Source: Ambrosia x helenae
Taxonomy: Eukaryota; Streptophyta; Magnoliopsida; Asterales; Asteraceae
DNA length: 64,000 bases
Direction of reading: 5' to 3'
Assembly (NCBI GenBank): GCA_030844895.1
Contig: CM061231.1
Coordinates: forward strand, 154,285,889-154,349,888
Shown: piece by piece, positions 40,050 through 50,397 of the stretch
Numbering within the stretch: the stretch's first letter is position 1
How the letters are laid out: every line of letters starts with the position of its first letter
The notes under the pieces: generated by a model
Seen by the model: only the letters and a program-made list of their open reading frames with translations
Database searches by the model: none
What the model was told of the DNA's origin: nothing
Program-made: the position numbers and the translations under genes

Positions 40050-42773
40050 ATGGCACTTGACTGGGATCCTAGGGGCATGCACAATCAACCAATGAATCTC
40101 GATACTGAGGATGTCAACTTTAGAGATGTCGTGGCTTGGATAAGACGCAGTAAAGTCGGATTTGCTGTGCAGAACGCTGAACCAGTTTATGTCTCCCACA
40201 TTGAAGACTTTTGGAGATCAGCGAGAGTCGAAACAGTATCCAGGGTCAAGCGTATCAAGGCAACTGTCAGAAACAAGCTTGTGATCATTACTGAGGACAC
40301 GGTTCGAAATGTGCTAAAGCTGCAAGATCAACCTGGAACGTTCAGATCCATGGCTAAAGCTGACATTCACCAACAATTCAAGATTTTCGGGTATAAGGGT
40401 GAATTTGACAAGAAAGGCGACATAAAGAAGAGTCAGCTTACTAGAGACTGGAGACTTATCAGTCACATATTCCTGATGTCTTTGTGTCACAGAAAGGGAG
40501 GATACAATGCGTTGAGTGCTGAATGGGCGACAGCTATGATTAAGATCTGCAAGGACGAAGTGTTCAATCTGTCAGGCATGATCTTCGATTATATGGTAAG
40601 GAATGCAGATGCTGGTTCAGGGAAGTGGGCTATGTATCCGAGATTTGTTCAGATGATGATAAACACTCAGCATGAGGGTCTGCCTGTCGGTGACGAATAC
40701 ATATTCACCAGAGGGGCTAGATTCTTCACAGAGTGCAACACACCGGACTGGGAACCAATGCTAGAAAACATGTACGTGGCCCAGCGATATCCGGTTGTTA
40801 TGGAGCTGTACAACAAAATCAAGAAGCGAAGATCAGATGCTGCAGTACCCAGACCACAATCCAGAGCTGCTCCTGCACCTGGATCATCTGAGCCCACTCC
40901 TTCAGCCCAGCCGACGGCTGAAGAGATTGCCCTAGAAAAATCAAGGGGCAAAAGAGTGGCGACTGAACCAGCTCCATCAAGACCAAGCATAAAGAGAAGA
41001 CCAGCTGGTTTACTGCAGGAAGGGAGAGAAACGTTGACAGCCGAACAGCTTGAAGCCGCTGAAAATGTACGAGCAGTGGCTGAATTTGAAAGGGAAGCAA
41101 GAAAGAAAAGAAGAAGAGATCAGCTGCCCGAATCTGAGATTCCACGTGTTATGACTCAAGAAGATACTGAGGGAGAAGCGATCTTAGAACAGATGTTTGG
41201 GCCTGAACCACCAAACCAACCAGGACCTTCTACTGCTGCCACTTCAGCTCCAGGGCCTTCCACTGCTACCGCATCAGCCCCCAAAGCTCCTACCCACCGA
41301 TCAGCTGAACCTTCCTCATCAGCTCCTGCTGCACCTCGTCGAAAACCGGTGCATCAGGAACTATACGAGAAGCTTGTGAAGGAGGTAGGTAAGGTTGCGG
41401 CCAGGGAAATCTGCACGATGAAAAGTGATGTGCACAATAACCAGGAGCTAAGAAAGAAGGTGAAAAAGCTCAAAGTCAAGAACAAGAAAATGGAGAAAGT
41501 GATAAAGGATCAAAGATACCTGATTAAGTTTCAACATCAGGTTCAAGTGGAGATGTTTGACATGTTTCAGGAATTGAAGAAAAAGTTAACTGATGCTCCT
41601 AGCGCTACTTTTGACGAAACTTTCGATTTCGGAAAGTTTCTGGAGGCAGAAAAAGAGAAAGAAAAAGCGGCTGAGGAAAGTGAAGTGGACGAGGTGAGCG
41701 AAGATGAAATGCCAGAGCGGTTTGTGGAGATGGGAACAGATCAAGAGGTTATTTATGAGACATCAGATGGGCACAAATTGGACCCTGAAAGAGCAGCATG
41801 GTTCCCAAGAAAGCCAATTACCATTCCTGCCTTACATCAGAACATCCATCATACCAGGTCTGCTCACCGGGAAAAGATTATCTCGTGGAAGTATGATGCT
41901 GAAAAGGGACTGTTTGCTGTGAAAAGGAGAGGGGGGGTAATCCAATACTTCAAGGGTCAGAAGGAGCTGAAATCTCTTCCCCGATGGGATATCAGGGAAC
42001 TTAGCAGGGCCCCATTCCTTAATCCCTCTCTTGACTCACAGGCTGGCATGGTTGAAAACTTTATCAGGAAAGAATGTGAAAGTGACTTCCAGATCTTTAA
42101 GCCGCAAAAGCCTAGAAGAAGAATATCAAAGACTAGAATCGATCCAGCAACGGGAAGAGGAATGATAACTTATGTGATAGACCCTCCTCAGGTCGTCACA
42201 CGAGTTCCGATCAGACCCGAGCTTCCAGTGATGCTAAGAAACTTCAAGAAATGGTTCTATGACAGCAACACTGGTGAAGCGGTGATCAAGCTGGAAAACG
42301 ATTCAGAGGTGTTGAGGATTTTGGATCCGGTTGATGTGTTCGCACTAAACTTGTCAGATCTGAATATGCTTTTTGCAAATCAGATCAATGTTGGTGCTGG
42401 AAACACATTGTTTGAAGAAGCCGTGCTGTTTAGAAGGGCAGTGGATAGGGCTTTGAAATTGAAGAGTGAGCTGCTGGATATAGTTGACAGGATAAACGCA
42501 GCAGACAAAGAAAGGGAGGAAAGAGAAAAAGCTGCACAAGCTGCTGTTGCTGCTGCTGCTGATGCTGCTAAAGAAACTGAAGCTGTTGCTGCTACAGAAA
42601 CTGCTGCTTCAGAGGTACTTCCAGAAGATCCTGCATCAGCAGCTAATCCTGAAGGAACTACAACAGAATCTATCCAAACTTCTCCAGCAGCTGAGGTAGA
42701 TCCAGTCACACTGTACTTACAAGACCCTCCTGCACAGGTTGAGGGGGAGGAAAGCGATGTGGAGGTTGACTGA
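40050..42773 (+). CDS. Element B ORF3, large non-envelope protein
   Basis: 907 residues from the ATG at 40050 (MALDWDPRG). ORF3 of element A also starts MAL. Residues about 20-230 share a motif order with A: F..V.YVSHIEDFW..A, LVIITEDTVRNVLKL, GYKG, ISHIFLMSLCHRKGGYN and MYPRF. Then come an alanine-, proline- and serine-rich basic tract (about 270-450), a lysine-rich coiled coil (about 465-515), an acidic patch and a second conserved block, IISWKYDAEKGLFAVKRRGG..., near 610-650. The C-terminus is alanine- and glutamate-rich. There is no signal peptide or membrane helix, so it is not an envelope protein. The family resembles proteins annotated in plants as putative transposon proteins. Its basic and coiled-coil regions suggest nucleic-acid binding and self-association, but this is inference. 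Confidence 0.88.
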   Translation: MALDWDPRGMHNQPMNLDTEDVNFRDVVAWIRRSKVGFAVQNAEPVYVSHIEDFWRSARVETVSRVKRIKATVRNKLVIITEDTVRNVLKLQDQPGTFRSMAKADIHQQFKIFGYKGEFDKKGDIKKSQLTRDWRLISHIFLMSLCHRKGGYNALSAEWATAMIKICKDEVFNLSGMIFDYMVRNADAGSGKWAMYPRFVQMMINTQHEGLPVGDEYIFTRGARFFTECNTPDWEPMLENMYVAQRYPVVMELYNKIKKRRSDAAVPRPQSRAAPAPGSSEPTPSAQPTAEEIALEKSRGKRVATEPAPSRPSIKRRPAGLLQEGRETLTAEQLEAAENVRAVAEFEREARKKRRRDQLPESEIPRVMTQEDTEGEAILEQMFGPEPPNQPGPSTAATSAPGPSTATASAPKAPTHRSAEPSSSAPAAPRRKPVHQELYEKLVKEVGKVAAREICTMKSDVHNNQELRKKVKKLKVKNKKMEKVIKDQRYLIKFQHQVQVEMFDMFQELKKKLTDAPSATFDETFDFGKFLEAEKEKEKAAEESEVDEVSEDEMPERFVEMGTDQEVIYETSDGHKLDPERAAWFPRKPITIPALHQNIHHTRSAHREKIISWKYDAEKGLFAVKRRGGVIQYFKGQKELKSLPRWDIRELSRAPFLNPSLDSQAGMVENFIRKECESDFQIFKPQKPRRRISKTRIDPATGRGMITYVIDPPQVVTRVPIRPELPVMLRNFKKWFYDSNTGEAVIKLENDSEVLRILDPVDVFALNLSDLNMLFANQINVGAGNTLFEEAVLFRRAVDRALKLKSELLDIVDRINAADKEREEREKAAQAAVAAAADAAKETEAVAATETAASEVLPEDPASAANPEGTTTESIQTSPAAEVDPVTLYLQDPPAQVEGEESDVEVD

Positions 42774-42798
42774 AGATTGAAGACTGGTAGCTGTGGTC

Positions 42799-42810
42799 TA
42801 GGGGGAGTAT
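42799..42810 (+). promoter_or_regulatory. Element B polypurine tract
   Basis: TAGGGGGAGTAT directly precedes the 3' LTR. Confidence 0.9.
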
Positions 42811-43273
42811 TGTTGGGTTATATTGAGACCACAGTTACCAGAATAGAGGCTTTTGAATGATTATTGTATAGGTTTAAAGTTAAAGGACCTAGAATGTAAT
42901 TATAGCATAGTTTTGTTGAACTAACCCTAATCTGCGCACTTATGTGCACGGGCTCTGCGCACTTAAGCTAAGTGCGCAGGCCCAAATCAGCTGGCTATAT
43001 AAAGCTGATATGTGTGCAGGATTGGGGTTAGGGTTTTGGAGTTTATCTTTGTAGCACACTTTGCATACGTGCGTACTTAATCATATTCCAAGGTTATTCA
43101 TCTTCAAATCAGTTATGGAATGATTATGTTATTCATTGTGTGTGTCGGGTCTTTCAATATTCATCTAGTTTTATTTGTTTCTTGGATTAATCACTTGAAA
43201 CACCTAACTAATAGGTGTTTCTAAGTGATAACAATCTATTGCATTCAACAAGATCTAGTATTTCGGGACTACA
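42811..43273 (+). repeat. Element B 3' LTR
   Basis: 463 bp. Only the base at 43122 (G, versus C at 30564) was seen to differ from the 5' LTR. Confidence 0.96.
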
Positions 43274-43858
43274 GCTAATGAGGGACACATGTTATCTTAT
43301 GGGAGCTTCCTTTAATTTTTTTTCCGCTCATTTTACTGGGTCATTTAAATGGGTTATGGATACTCCATCTAATATTAAATTATTTTTTCTCTATCATGTG
43401 CATGGCACATGCACTTTCCCCCATGATTTTTAAATGTTAATAACTCTTTTAAACGACACTTTTTTTGAAAAAAAAAATTACACCAAATTAACGAGCGTTT
43501 TATTATCTTTCCAACGAGTACCATAGTGCTATACAAAGAACGAAAAAAACGAGCGTTTTATTACTAATGGGTCTACTCTGTTCAATGGGTCTACTCTGAA
43601 ACAAACTTCTGATGACAACCTCTGTTGAATGCAAACCACTGCTGTCATCAGAAGTTTGTTTCATCCTCTTTTGCTTGCTTCATCCGTGGATAATCATCAG
43701 CTGATTCATTCATCAGTTGTTACCGATTCATCAGTGGTTTCCAATTCGCTATTTCATTTATCAGTGGTTACTAAAGGCAGAAGCATAACCACCAATGAAT
43801 GGATTTTCAGCTTTAGTTGGATTTAGTGTTCCCGTGTTTTCACACGGGATTTCACCTA

Positions 43859-43860
<2 letters not shown>
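43274..43860 (+). other. Helitron-like 3' part with ATCAGAAGTTTG words
   Basis: Non-coding. At 43605-43735 it contains AACTTCTGATGA, ATCAGAAGTTTG and ATCAGTGGTT words like those of element A, although it is outside that element. It ends with the hairpin-CTAGT Helitron terminus at 43831-43860. Confidence 0.55.
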
Positions 43861-43897
<37 letters not shown>

Positions 43898-44293
43898 AGC
43901 GTTACCTTGCTAACGCTAAATATCGCGAGAACAAGTAAAAAAATTAATCAAAATCAAATTTTTTTTAATACAAACCATATTATAATCAAAATACAACATT
44001 AATAAATGATTTTTTTTTCCAAATAACTCATCTTTTCTTCAAAAAAATAGTTTCAAATTAACGTTTTACACATGTGTAAATGAAACAGTTTACACATGTA
44101 TAAACAACAAATTTACACATGTGTAAAAACAATTTATTTTCATATACGTTTGAATTTTTACGCGTAAATTGTATTTTTTAGATTGTATTTTACTAATAAA
44201 GACAAGTGTAATTTTTTTTTTTGAATTTGAATGGTTTTAGATGACATTCTCGCGTTTCGCACGAAATATATGTGTTCTCAAATTAACTTTCCC

Positions 44294-44332
<39 letters not shown>

Positions 44333-44333
44333 A
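43861..44333. repeat. (TA)n tracts around an AT-rich segment
   Basis: TA repeats lie at 43860-43895 and 44293-44335. Between them is AT-rich sequence with TTTACACATGTGTAAA-like words at about 44065-44125 and GCGAGAA near both ends. It may be another MITE, but I could not match its ends. Confidence 0.45.
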
Positions 44334-44630
44334 ATTGGTTCAAATGAGAACTTTTGGTCAAATTGAGAACTGAGAGAACCATTCTAGACCACACATTTCT
44401 CTAAGGCAATTTTATTTTTGCTTTAATCGCTGCTTTTTATGCAGCAATTTTTTTTAATATACACATATGTATAACTAAAATATACACATATGTATAACTG
44501 AAAAAATTAAAAAAAAAATTCATTGCATAAAAACGTGCGATTAAAGCAAAAAAATTGCATTTATAAGAAGTGTGTGGTCCAGAATGGTTCTCTCAGTTCT
44601 CAAATAGGGGTTGGTTCTCTTAGGATTCAT
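44334..44630. mobile_element. Foldback MITE between TA repeats
   Basis: The inverted arms share TTGAGAACTGAGAGAACCAT at left (about 44364) and its complement at right (about 44583-44603), followed by TCT-GACCACAC on each side. TA repeats bound it on both sides. The centre has a repeated TATACACATATGTATAACT. No coding region. Confidence 0.8.
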
Positions 44631-45167
44631 ATATATATATATATATATATATCCTGCTTAAATATAGGAATTAACCTAATGGTATTTAGGAATCATACAC
44701 CCCATAACTAGAATTCATACACCCTGACCCACATCACACACCAATAGGATGTTGTCACATACCTCAGAATGTGATGTCACGAGGTGTATGAAACCCAGAC
44801 TAACCTAATGTGTATGAGACCACCCGTAGTGCTGCACATATTGGGCGCTAAAGGGGCAAATTAGTGCCCCATTCAAGCCCATACGCCCCCTCCATTAAAT
44901 GGGCGATAACCTTCCCGTGAAAGATTTCACGCCACTTTTTCACATCCACCCCACCAATTATATTGAGCCACGTGTATATTATTTCTGTTAAAAAAATTGT
45001 ACCGTTGGAAATATTATGACTGTTAAAAAAATATGACCGTTAAAAAAACAATTTATTAATTCAACTTTTAAACCTATATAAACTTCACATTTCACACCAT
45101 TTTTTATTCACTTTCACCTCATTTTTTATACACTTCACCTCATTTTTTAAAATCAAAATTTTAAACC
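44631..45167. other. Spacer and 5' region of the Harbinger-type gene
   Basis: Contains an inverted pair around GGAATCATACACC and GGTGTATGAAACC (44690-44800), then GC-rich GGGCGCTAAAGGGGC/GTGCCCC words (44850-44900) that may be the left end of a DNA transposon, then an AT-rich leader. Ends not defined. Confidence 0.35.
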
Positions 45168-45568
45168 ATGCATCAATTCCGCTCACCTTTCGGTGTTCCA
45201 TCTCGCCTGGACAACCCAAAAACGTATTGCCCAAATACCACCCAAGCTCAACCAACGTTTAACCTTCAAGATTTCAACACCAACACGATGGGGTTTTCAC
45301 AATTACTAAACATGCCCCAACAATATTTTCAAGGTTCGATTGGATACGCTAATATGAATATTAGCGTTGTGGGTATGTTGGGGTCTCAAGAAGAACCTGA
45401 GCACGTGCCGGAGACGCAACCCGAGAGCTCCCAACCAAAAAACGATAGCATAAAAAAAGGGAGAGCCCACCTAGCCAAAAACACGAAAGCCGTATCAAAA
45501 ATGGACCAAAGACGATGAGTACGCGCTCGCACGAGCGTGGCTAGACATTTCAGAGGTTCCCAAAGTTG
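45168..45568 (+). pseudogene. PIF/Harbinger-associated Myb/SANT-like protein, exon 1
   Basis: It begins MHQFRSPFGVPSRLDNP and reaches the SANT-like segment KDDEYALARAWLDISEVPKV, typical of the second protein of plant PIF/Harbinger elements (often annotated as a GST T3-like or NAM-associated protein). An extra A in an A-run at about 45497-45501 shifts the frame, so the contiguous frame stops at 45518. A good donor (TTG|GTATATG) follows at 45569. Its continuation is at 55731, giving a phase-compatible intron of 10,162 bp that is full of transposons. Confidence 0.75.
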
Positions 45569-45744
45569 GTATATGTGTCTTTTTTTAAATGTAATAATAT
45601 ATTTGTGATATATTATTTTATTTTTTTTGAAATTTAGTCTTTTTAAAAAAACGTATATTATTTTTTTATAGTCGTGGGTATTTTTTTTTAAAAGTATGTA
45701 TTTTTTTAAAAGTATACCAATATATGTTTTTTAATTTTTGAAGC
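45569..45744 (+). other. Start of the inflated Harbinger-gene intron
   Basis: AT-rich intron sequence with many T runs. Nothing else seen before the inserted LTR. Confidence 0.5.
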
Positions 45745-46543
45745 TGATGAGTACCAAAATTAACATGTTTTATGTGCATATTTTCACCTAATTGTCACCT
45801 AATTTTATGCATTTATCTTGGCATTGTCACGGTTTGCTCTCTTTTGTTGATAATTGCAAGAATTGAAGGTGGAAAGTGGAAAGAAGCGAAAACCGGCGAA
45901 AAAGACAAGAATTTGAAGACTTTCGGAGAAGATCCAAATGAAGCACGGCCGCGCTCATACCTGTGCACGGCCGTGCACTTATCTTAGGTCTACCAGTCAA
46001 CATTTCCCTATCAACAGAAGGCAAAACTGAGGTTTCCAGATGTGCACGGGCGTTCTCCATCAACAAGCACGGGCGTGCTTTGCTGCAGCGTGTTCTCCAA
46101 GGCTCAAACCGAAAAAGACTGACAAAATGGTTACTCCCAACAGTGAGCATGGGCGTGCCACATTAACTGGCACGGGCGTGCCAGACCTGGTACAGACATC
46201 TCTGCATGAAAGGACCCTGCAACAGTACGCGTTGTCGAGCATGGGCGTGCCAGAAAGCTGTCGAGGGCGTGCAAGGTCTATTTTGCCTATAAATAGAGGC
46301 ATCCACTCCACATTTTGGGCATCCCATTTCACCCGAGTTTTACTCACACTTCAGCCATCTCAGGGGTCTTGCAAGTCACCCTTGGAGCTTGGGATCACTC
46401 CATAAAGGCTTGAAGATTGAGAGTAGAGAGAGAGAGAGAGAGATCACTAAAATTCATCCAAACCACCCTCTTTAATCCATATCACACTCACCACCATGTA
46501 TTCCTCTTCCACCATTGATTGTGTGATAGTTGTAGAGCCGATG
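45745..46543 (+). mobile_element. LTR of a large retrotransposon (GCACGGGCGTGC type), left part
   Basis: It probably starts TGATGAGTACC at 45745. The region 45940-46275 repeats GCACGGCCGTGC, GCACGGGCGTGC and GCATGGGCGTGCC about eight times. TATAAATA at 46288-46295 is followed by a start-like region and a GA-rich run (46431-46442), a typical U3 promoter. The LTR is cut at 46544 by a nested LTR and continues at 54528. Its superfamily (probably Ty3/gypsy) is inferred from style only. Confidence 0.6.
46288..46295 (+). promoter_or_regulatory. TATA box of the GCACGGGCGTGC-type LTR
   Basis: TATAAATA after the palindromic word cluster, followed by AGAGGC, as in many plant LTR promoters. Confidence 0.6.
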
Positions 46544-46589
46544 TTGGGTGTGACATCCGTCACTTTTTCTTTTTATCCTATTATATTTT

Positions 46590-46642
46590 GTGTATAATAA
46601 TAATAATAATATTGATAATAAATAATAATAATATTGATGATA

Positions 46643-46680
<38 letters not shown>

Positions 46681-46690
46681 TAATAATAGT
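46590..46690. repeat. (TAA)n-rich microsatellite in the solo LTR
   Basis: About 100 bp of TAATAATAA with GATAATAA interruptions. A shorter version lies at the same relative place in the nested T LTRs. Confidence 0.85.
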
Positions 46691-46851
46691 CTTTTTAGCA
46701 AGTGAACAAACCTATACTTAACTTAACCAAACATAACCCAACCCAAATCCTTTGTCATTTCAGAGCCCAAGGTCTGGCCCATCCCAAGTCTGGCCCACCT
46801 TCTTTGCTGCACAGATCAGGCCCAGAACCAAGCCCATCCTCCTCCCTTCAC

Positions 46852-46962
46852 TTAAAAAAAATATATATATATAAAACCGCTGATGCCCGGACTCGAACCG
46901 GTGCCATCAGCCGGGTTCAAACCACAAGGACACGAAACCATCTGAGCCAAGGCTCATTTTTG
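46852..46962 (-). mobile_element. tRNA-derived SINE, minus strand
   Basis: On the minus strand TGGCTCAGATGG (box A) and GGTTCGAGTCC (box B) are spaced as in a tRNA with a long variable arm. At the left end lies an A/TA-rich tail. It is too diverged to fold as a real tRNA and lies inside the solo LTR. Confidence 0.6.
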
Positions 46963-47574
46963 TTTTAATTTTGATTCGAATTATATATATGCATTTCTAA
47001 AACTGATCTGTTTCCCCTACACTAATCTGCGCGCGACTGTGCTCAACCAAGACCACAAATCTTGTTTTTAATTGATCTTAATTATGGAAACCATTGACTA
47101 TATGGTCTCGCCCAACGTCTAACACGTTCAAACGCGTCATCTACACACAAAATCTCATTTAAAAACATTCCAATTTGCGTGATTATTGCACGTCATTGTA
47201 ATGACGGGGTCAAACCTTCTATTTTGTTAATCCGTAGGCTTTACTATAAATTGAACCCTTGGTAGCAATCTAAAAGAGCCGAACAACATATCCTCACCTC
47301 CAATTTCTATTAACAAATCGTTCTTAATCAAAGATCAAGCTCAGTTGACTTTATCGTTGACTGATTCAAATCGCCCGAACACGCGTGTAAGTATCGAATT
47401 CTCTATTTGATTTTGTTAATCGGCCCTGGTACATCAAAAGCCCCATGACCAGTTCTGCTATCGGGGCTTGATTAGATCTATTGGAATTCTAGGGTTTATA
47501 AGATTTAAATTTGGGGAAGATGACTCTTAGACATTGGAGTTAAATACTTTTCTAAATGAAACAAATCAACAAAT

Positions 47575-47690
47575 CTGGTGTAGACCAGATGGTTTTCAAG
47601 CTGTTTGTTAAGACTATGGCCGGGTCAGATTACCAGTTCGAGTCCCACACACAAACGAATTTTTTTTTTATCTAAGCATATATATATATA
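47575..47690 (+). mobile_element. tRNA-derived SINE or fragment
   Basis: TGTAGACCAGATGG (box A-like) and CAGTTCGAGTCC (box B) about 45 bp apart, followed by a T-run and a (TA)n tail. A second SINE-like insertion in the same LTR. Confidence 0.45.
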
Positions 47691-49017
47691 TATTCCCTTG
47701 TATTTTTTAAAATTCATTTTAAAATACTAAAACTCTTTTATAAATTCTACAAAATTTATTTTATGTTATTTCAATGATAAACTTTGCTGTCCAATTTTTA
47801 GTTTTTCAAAAATCATTTATTTAATATATATAATAAAAATTACAAGTTTATTCATTTATAATTGTTAAATTCAATAAAAATATCAAAACGACTTTGTTAA
47901 ATTCCACAAAAATTATCCTAAGTTTATAAATCAATAAGAAATTCTGAAATGATTTTTATTTCAGAAAAATCATTTATATAATATTTTTAATCAATTTTTG
48001 TTAGTTTTAATCATAATTAAATCATAATAAATTCATTTTTCAATGTTTTTGCACCAAAATTTTACATAAATTATTTCTATTCATTTGGAACAGAAATAAA
48101 ATTTTTAATCCAAAAATTCTTTAATTTTAATATTTTTAGATATTAAAGTCATATTTTGACAATTTGAAATAATTAGATTAAATATACTACTTTCAAGAAA
48201 ATAATTTTATAAAAATTATTTTCATACTCAAAACCTTATGACGTGACTATATTAAACTTAAAATTTTACAAAAAGACTTTTGTTTATTTATTTATCAAAA
48301 TTTCTCTTATTTATTAAACATTTTATTTAATAATCAATCGAATACTTATCCCCAATTCGAAGCCCTAGAAAATACTTATAGACTAGATAGACTTAGACTT
48401 ATTTGTTACATTATACATAGGGTGATACTTGACAACGTTGGATACACTTATTCAAATTCACAAGACTTAACACCTTGCTAAGGTGAGTATTACTTATCCC
48501 CTTTTTCGCTTTTACAATTTTTGGGGTGATTCATGCACAACTATACAAAGCTTTCATATTCATTTACACATAGATTTTATTCATTTACAATTCATATACG
48601 TGTCTTGTTTATCTTTGTGCTTATGCTTGAACATGAACGTAGCTTACATACAAAATCATACATTTAGACATAACTTATGTTATGGTGCTCTTTACACTCA
48701 GACGTAACTTATGTTACGGTGCTCATTTAGACGTAACTTATGTTACGGTGCTCATTTAGACATAACTTTGTGTTATGGTGCTCTTTTAGACTCACACGTG
48801 TTGAGGTGCTCATTATCAATTACATTGTACAACTTTACATGTGATCTTTGTCTTGTTTGGTTACTTGCGTGTTTACATAATGCCTTGGTGATGCTAGACA
48901 CATGAATTGTACTACTTTTCAAAAACTTATACTATATGTACAAAACTAAGTAGTACTCACCAACATCATATGTTGACCAAATTATTTTCGTGCATGTTTC
49001 AGGATAAGCTGCTTGAC

Positions 49018-50397
49018 TGTAACACCCCAACCGATGGCGGAATCATCGAGGTGCCACGTAGTGACGATTGTTCAAAAGCTCATGGTACTAAAATGTAAAT
49101 ATTATTGAATAATCCAAAATTGTCTTACATGGAAATGGAAAATACAAAGTCTTAAATGAAATGTAAATAATGAAATAACTGATTAAAATAATGCACTAAG
49201 TATCTCTTGTTAAAGCACTAGATCAAACTGCACCTGAAACATGTACAAAATAAGTTTGGTCAACATATGAAATGTTGGTGAGCATTCCTAGTTTTGATAT
49301 ATATAGTAGGTTAAAAAGTTATACAATTCAAGTGCATGCTACAGTGCAAATATGTAAACTATGTATCATACAAATGAGCGAAATCAACCCTGTGACTGTA
49401 TAATGTACTGTATGAACTGTAGTGTACTTATCCAATAAATGGATAAAAGGCTTAAAACTGGCCACGGATTCTCCGATGAAAAAGGGGGAGAATCAATCTA
49501 GGCGGGTTGTCAATCCAAATAGCGCTATCCAATGTTAAGGTCGGCTTGTACCATGTTAATGATTTCACTAAGTACAGATGTATTCCACATGTATTGTCTA
49601 AGCATAAAGCACGTTGTAAGCAAATGCACATAGTACTAGAATTGTATTTTGAAAATGTATACTTGTATTTGTATTCTGTAATAGTGTACATGTAACACCC
49701 CAAAAATGAATAAAAGCGAAAAGGGGATAGGAAATACTCACTGTTTACGTAATAGTTTGAAATTGAACTTGGACAACGAAATATGTGTTGGAGTTATCTC
49801 AAAGTATCAACAAACACTAATTCGTGTATGATGCTCGGTCAAACAAAAAGTCAACGGGTCTTGAAATCGTGAATTAAAGCTTGGACAGAAAGATTTGAGA
49901 GAAGGGAAATGATTTTTTTTGGCACATTTAGTTGGTTGTGGATACCTCAATTTATACTATGTGGCTCGGGTTGGTGAAATGGAAGGTTTTGAAGTCTTGA
50001 CCAAAGTCGGTCAAAACCGAGTCAAGGATGATTAATTCAAGCTGAAATCATGGATTATATTTATGAGGGTATGTTAGTCGGTCAAAGGGAGTTAAAATTC
50101 TACCAAAAACAAGGCTCGTAATTGTGGAAAGTGACTGGGTGTTGACCACAGTCTTCGGGTCGGGTCTGGGTTCCGAAAAAAAAAAAGACAAGGTTTTTGG
50201 GTTATGGTTAGGCTTTAGTGTTTTGGGTATAAGTTTGGTTATGGTTTAGAGGTGGTAAAATATAATGACTAACTTTATTATTATTATTATTATGAGGATA
50301 AAATGTGGCGTACAAGATAGGAGGTGCGAAATAAAAAAAATGTATATATATATATATATATATAATAATAATAGTGATAAAAGTGACGGATGTCACA
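49018..50397 (-). repeat. Family T 3' LTR
   Basis: 1,380 bp. It is nearly identical to 52943-54329, the small differences lying mostly in TA and ATT microsatellite lengths near the 50340 end plus scattered single bases. Confidence 0.92.

Larger units (their letters stand above)
30253..43273 (+). mobile_element. Element B: Sirevirus-like Ty1/copia retrotransposon, intact and young
   Basis: 13,021 bp with two 463-bp LTRs that differ at one base I could find (30564 versus 43122), and a 5-bp target duplication GCTAA (30248-30252 and 43274-43278). Order: LTR, iMet primer site, long leader, gag, pol, spacer of nearly 2 kb, ORF3, polypurine tract, LTR. All three ORFs are uninterrupted. It inserted one base beyond the right target duplication of element A, in the opposite orientation. 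It is the best candidate in the window for a recently active element. Confidence 0.96.
18211..43859 (+). mobile_element. Small Helitron-like element split by two copia insertions
   Basis: With the two retrotransposons removed, 18211-18231, 30247-30252 and 43279-43859 form a piece of about 608 bp. It starts A|TCTTCTATATATATAAAT. It ends in a hairpin (CCCGTGT..ACACGGG at 43831-43848) followed by CTAG at 43856-43859 and T, which fits Helitron termini. The 3' end is convincing; the 5' end lies in low-complexity DNA and is less certain. Confidence 0.5.

Noticed and set aside
40050..42773. Retroviral-type envelope gene
   Set aside because: The position after pol fits the usual env-like label, but there is no signal peptide, membrane helix or other envelope feature.
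46878..46959. A functional tRNA gene
   Set aside because: Boxes A and B are present, but the arms do not pair properly and a TA-rich tail is attached, so a SINE is more likely.
49452..49703. Conserved small protein, duplicated at 53377-53628
   Set aside because: The two copies are the same position in the two LTRs of one element; identity reflects LTR duplication, not coding constraint.
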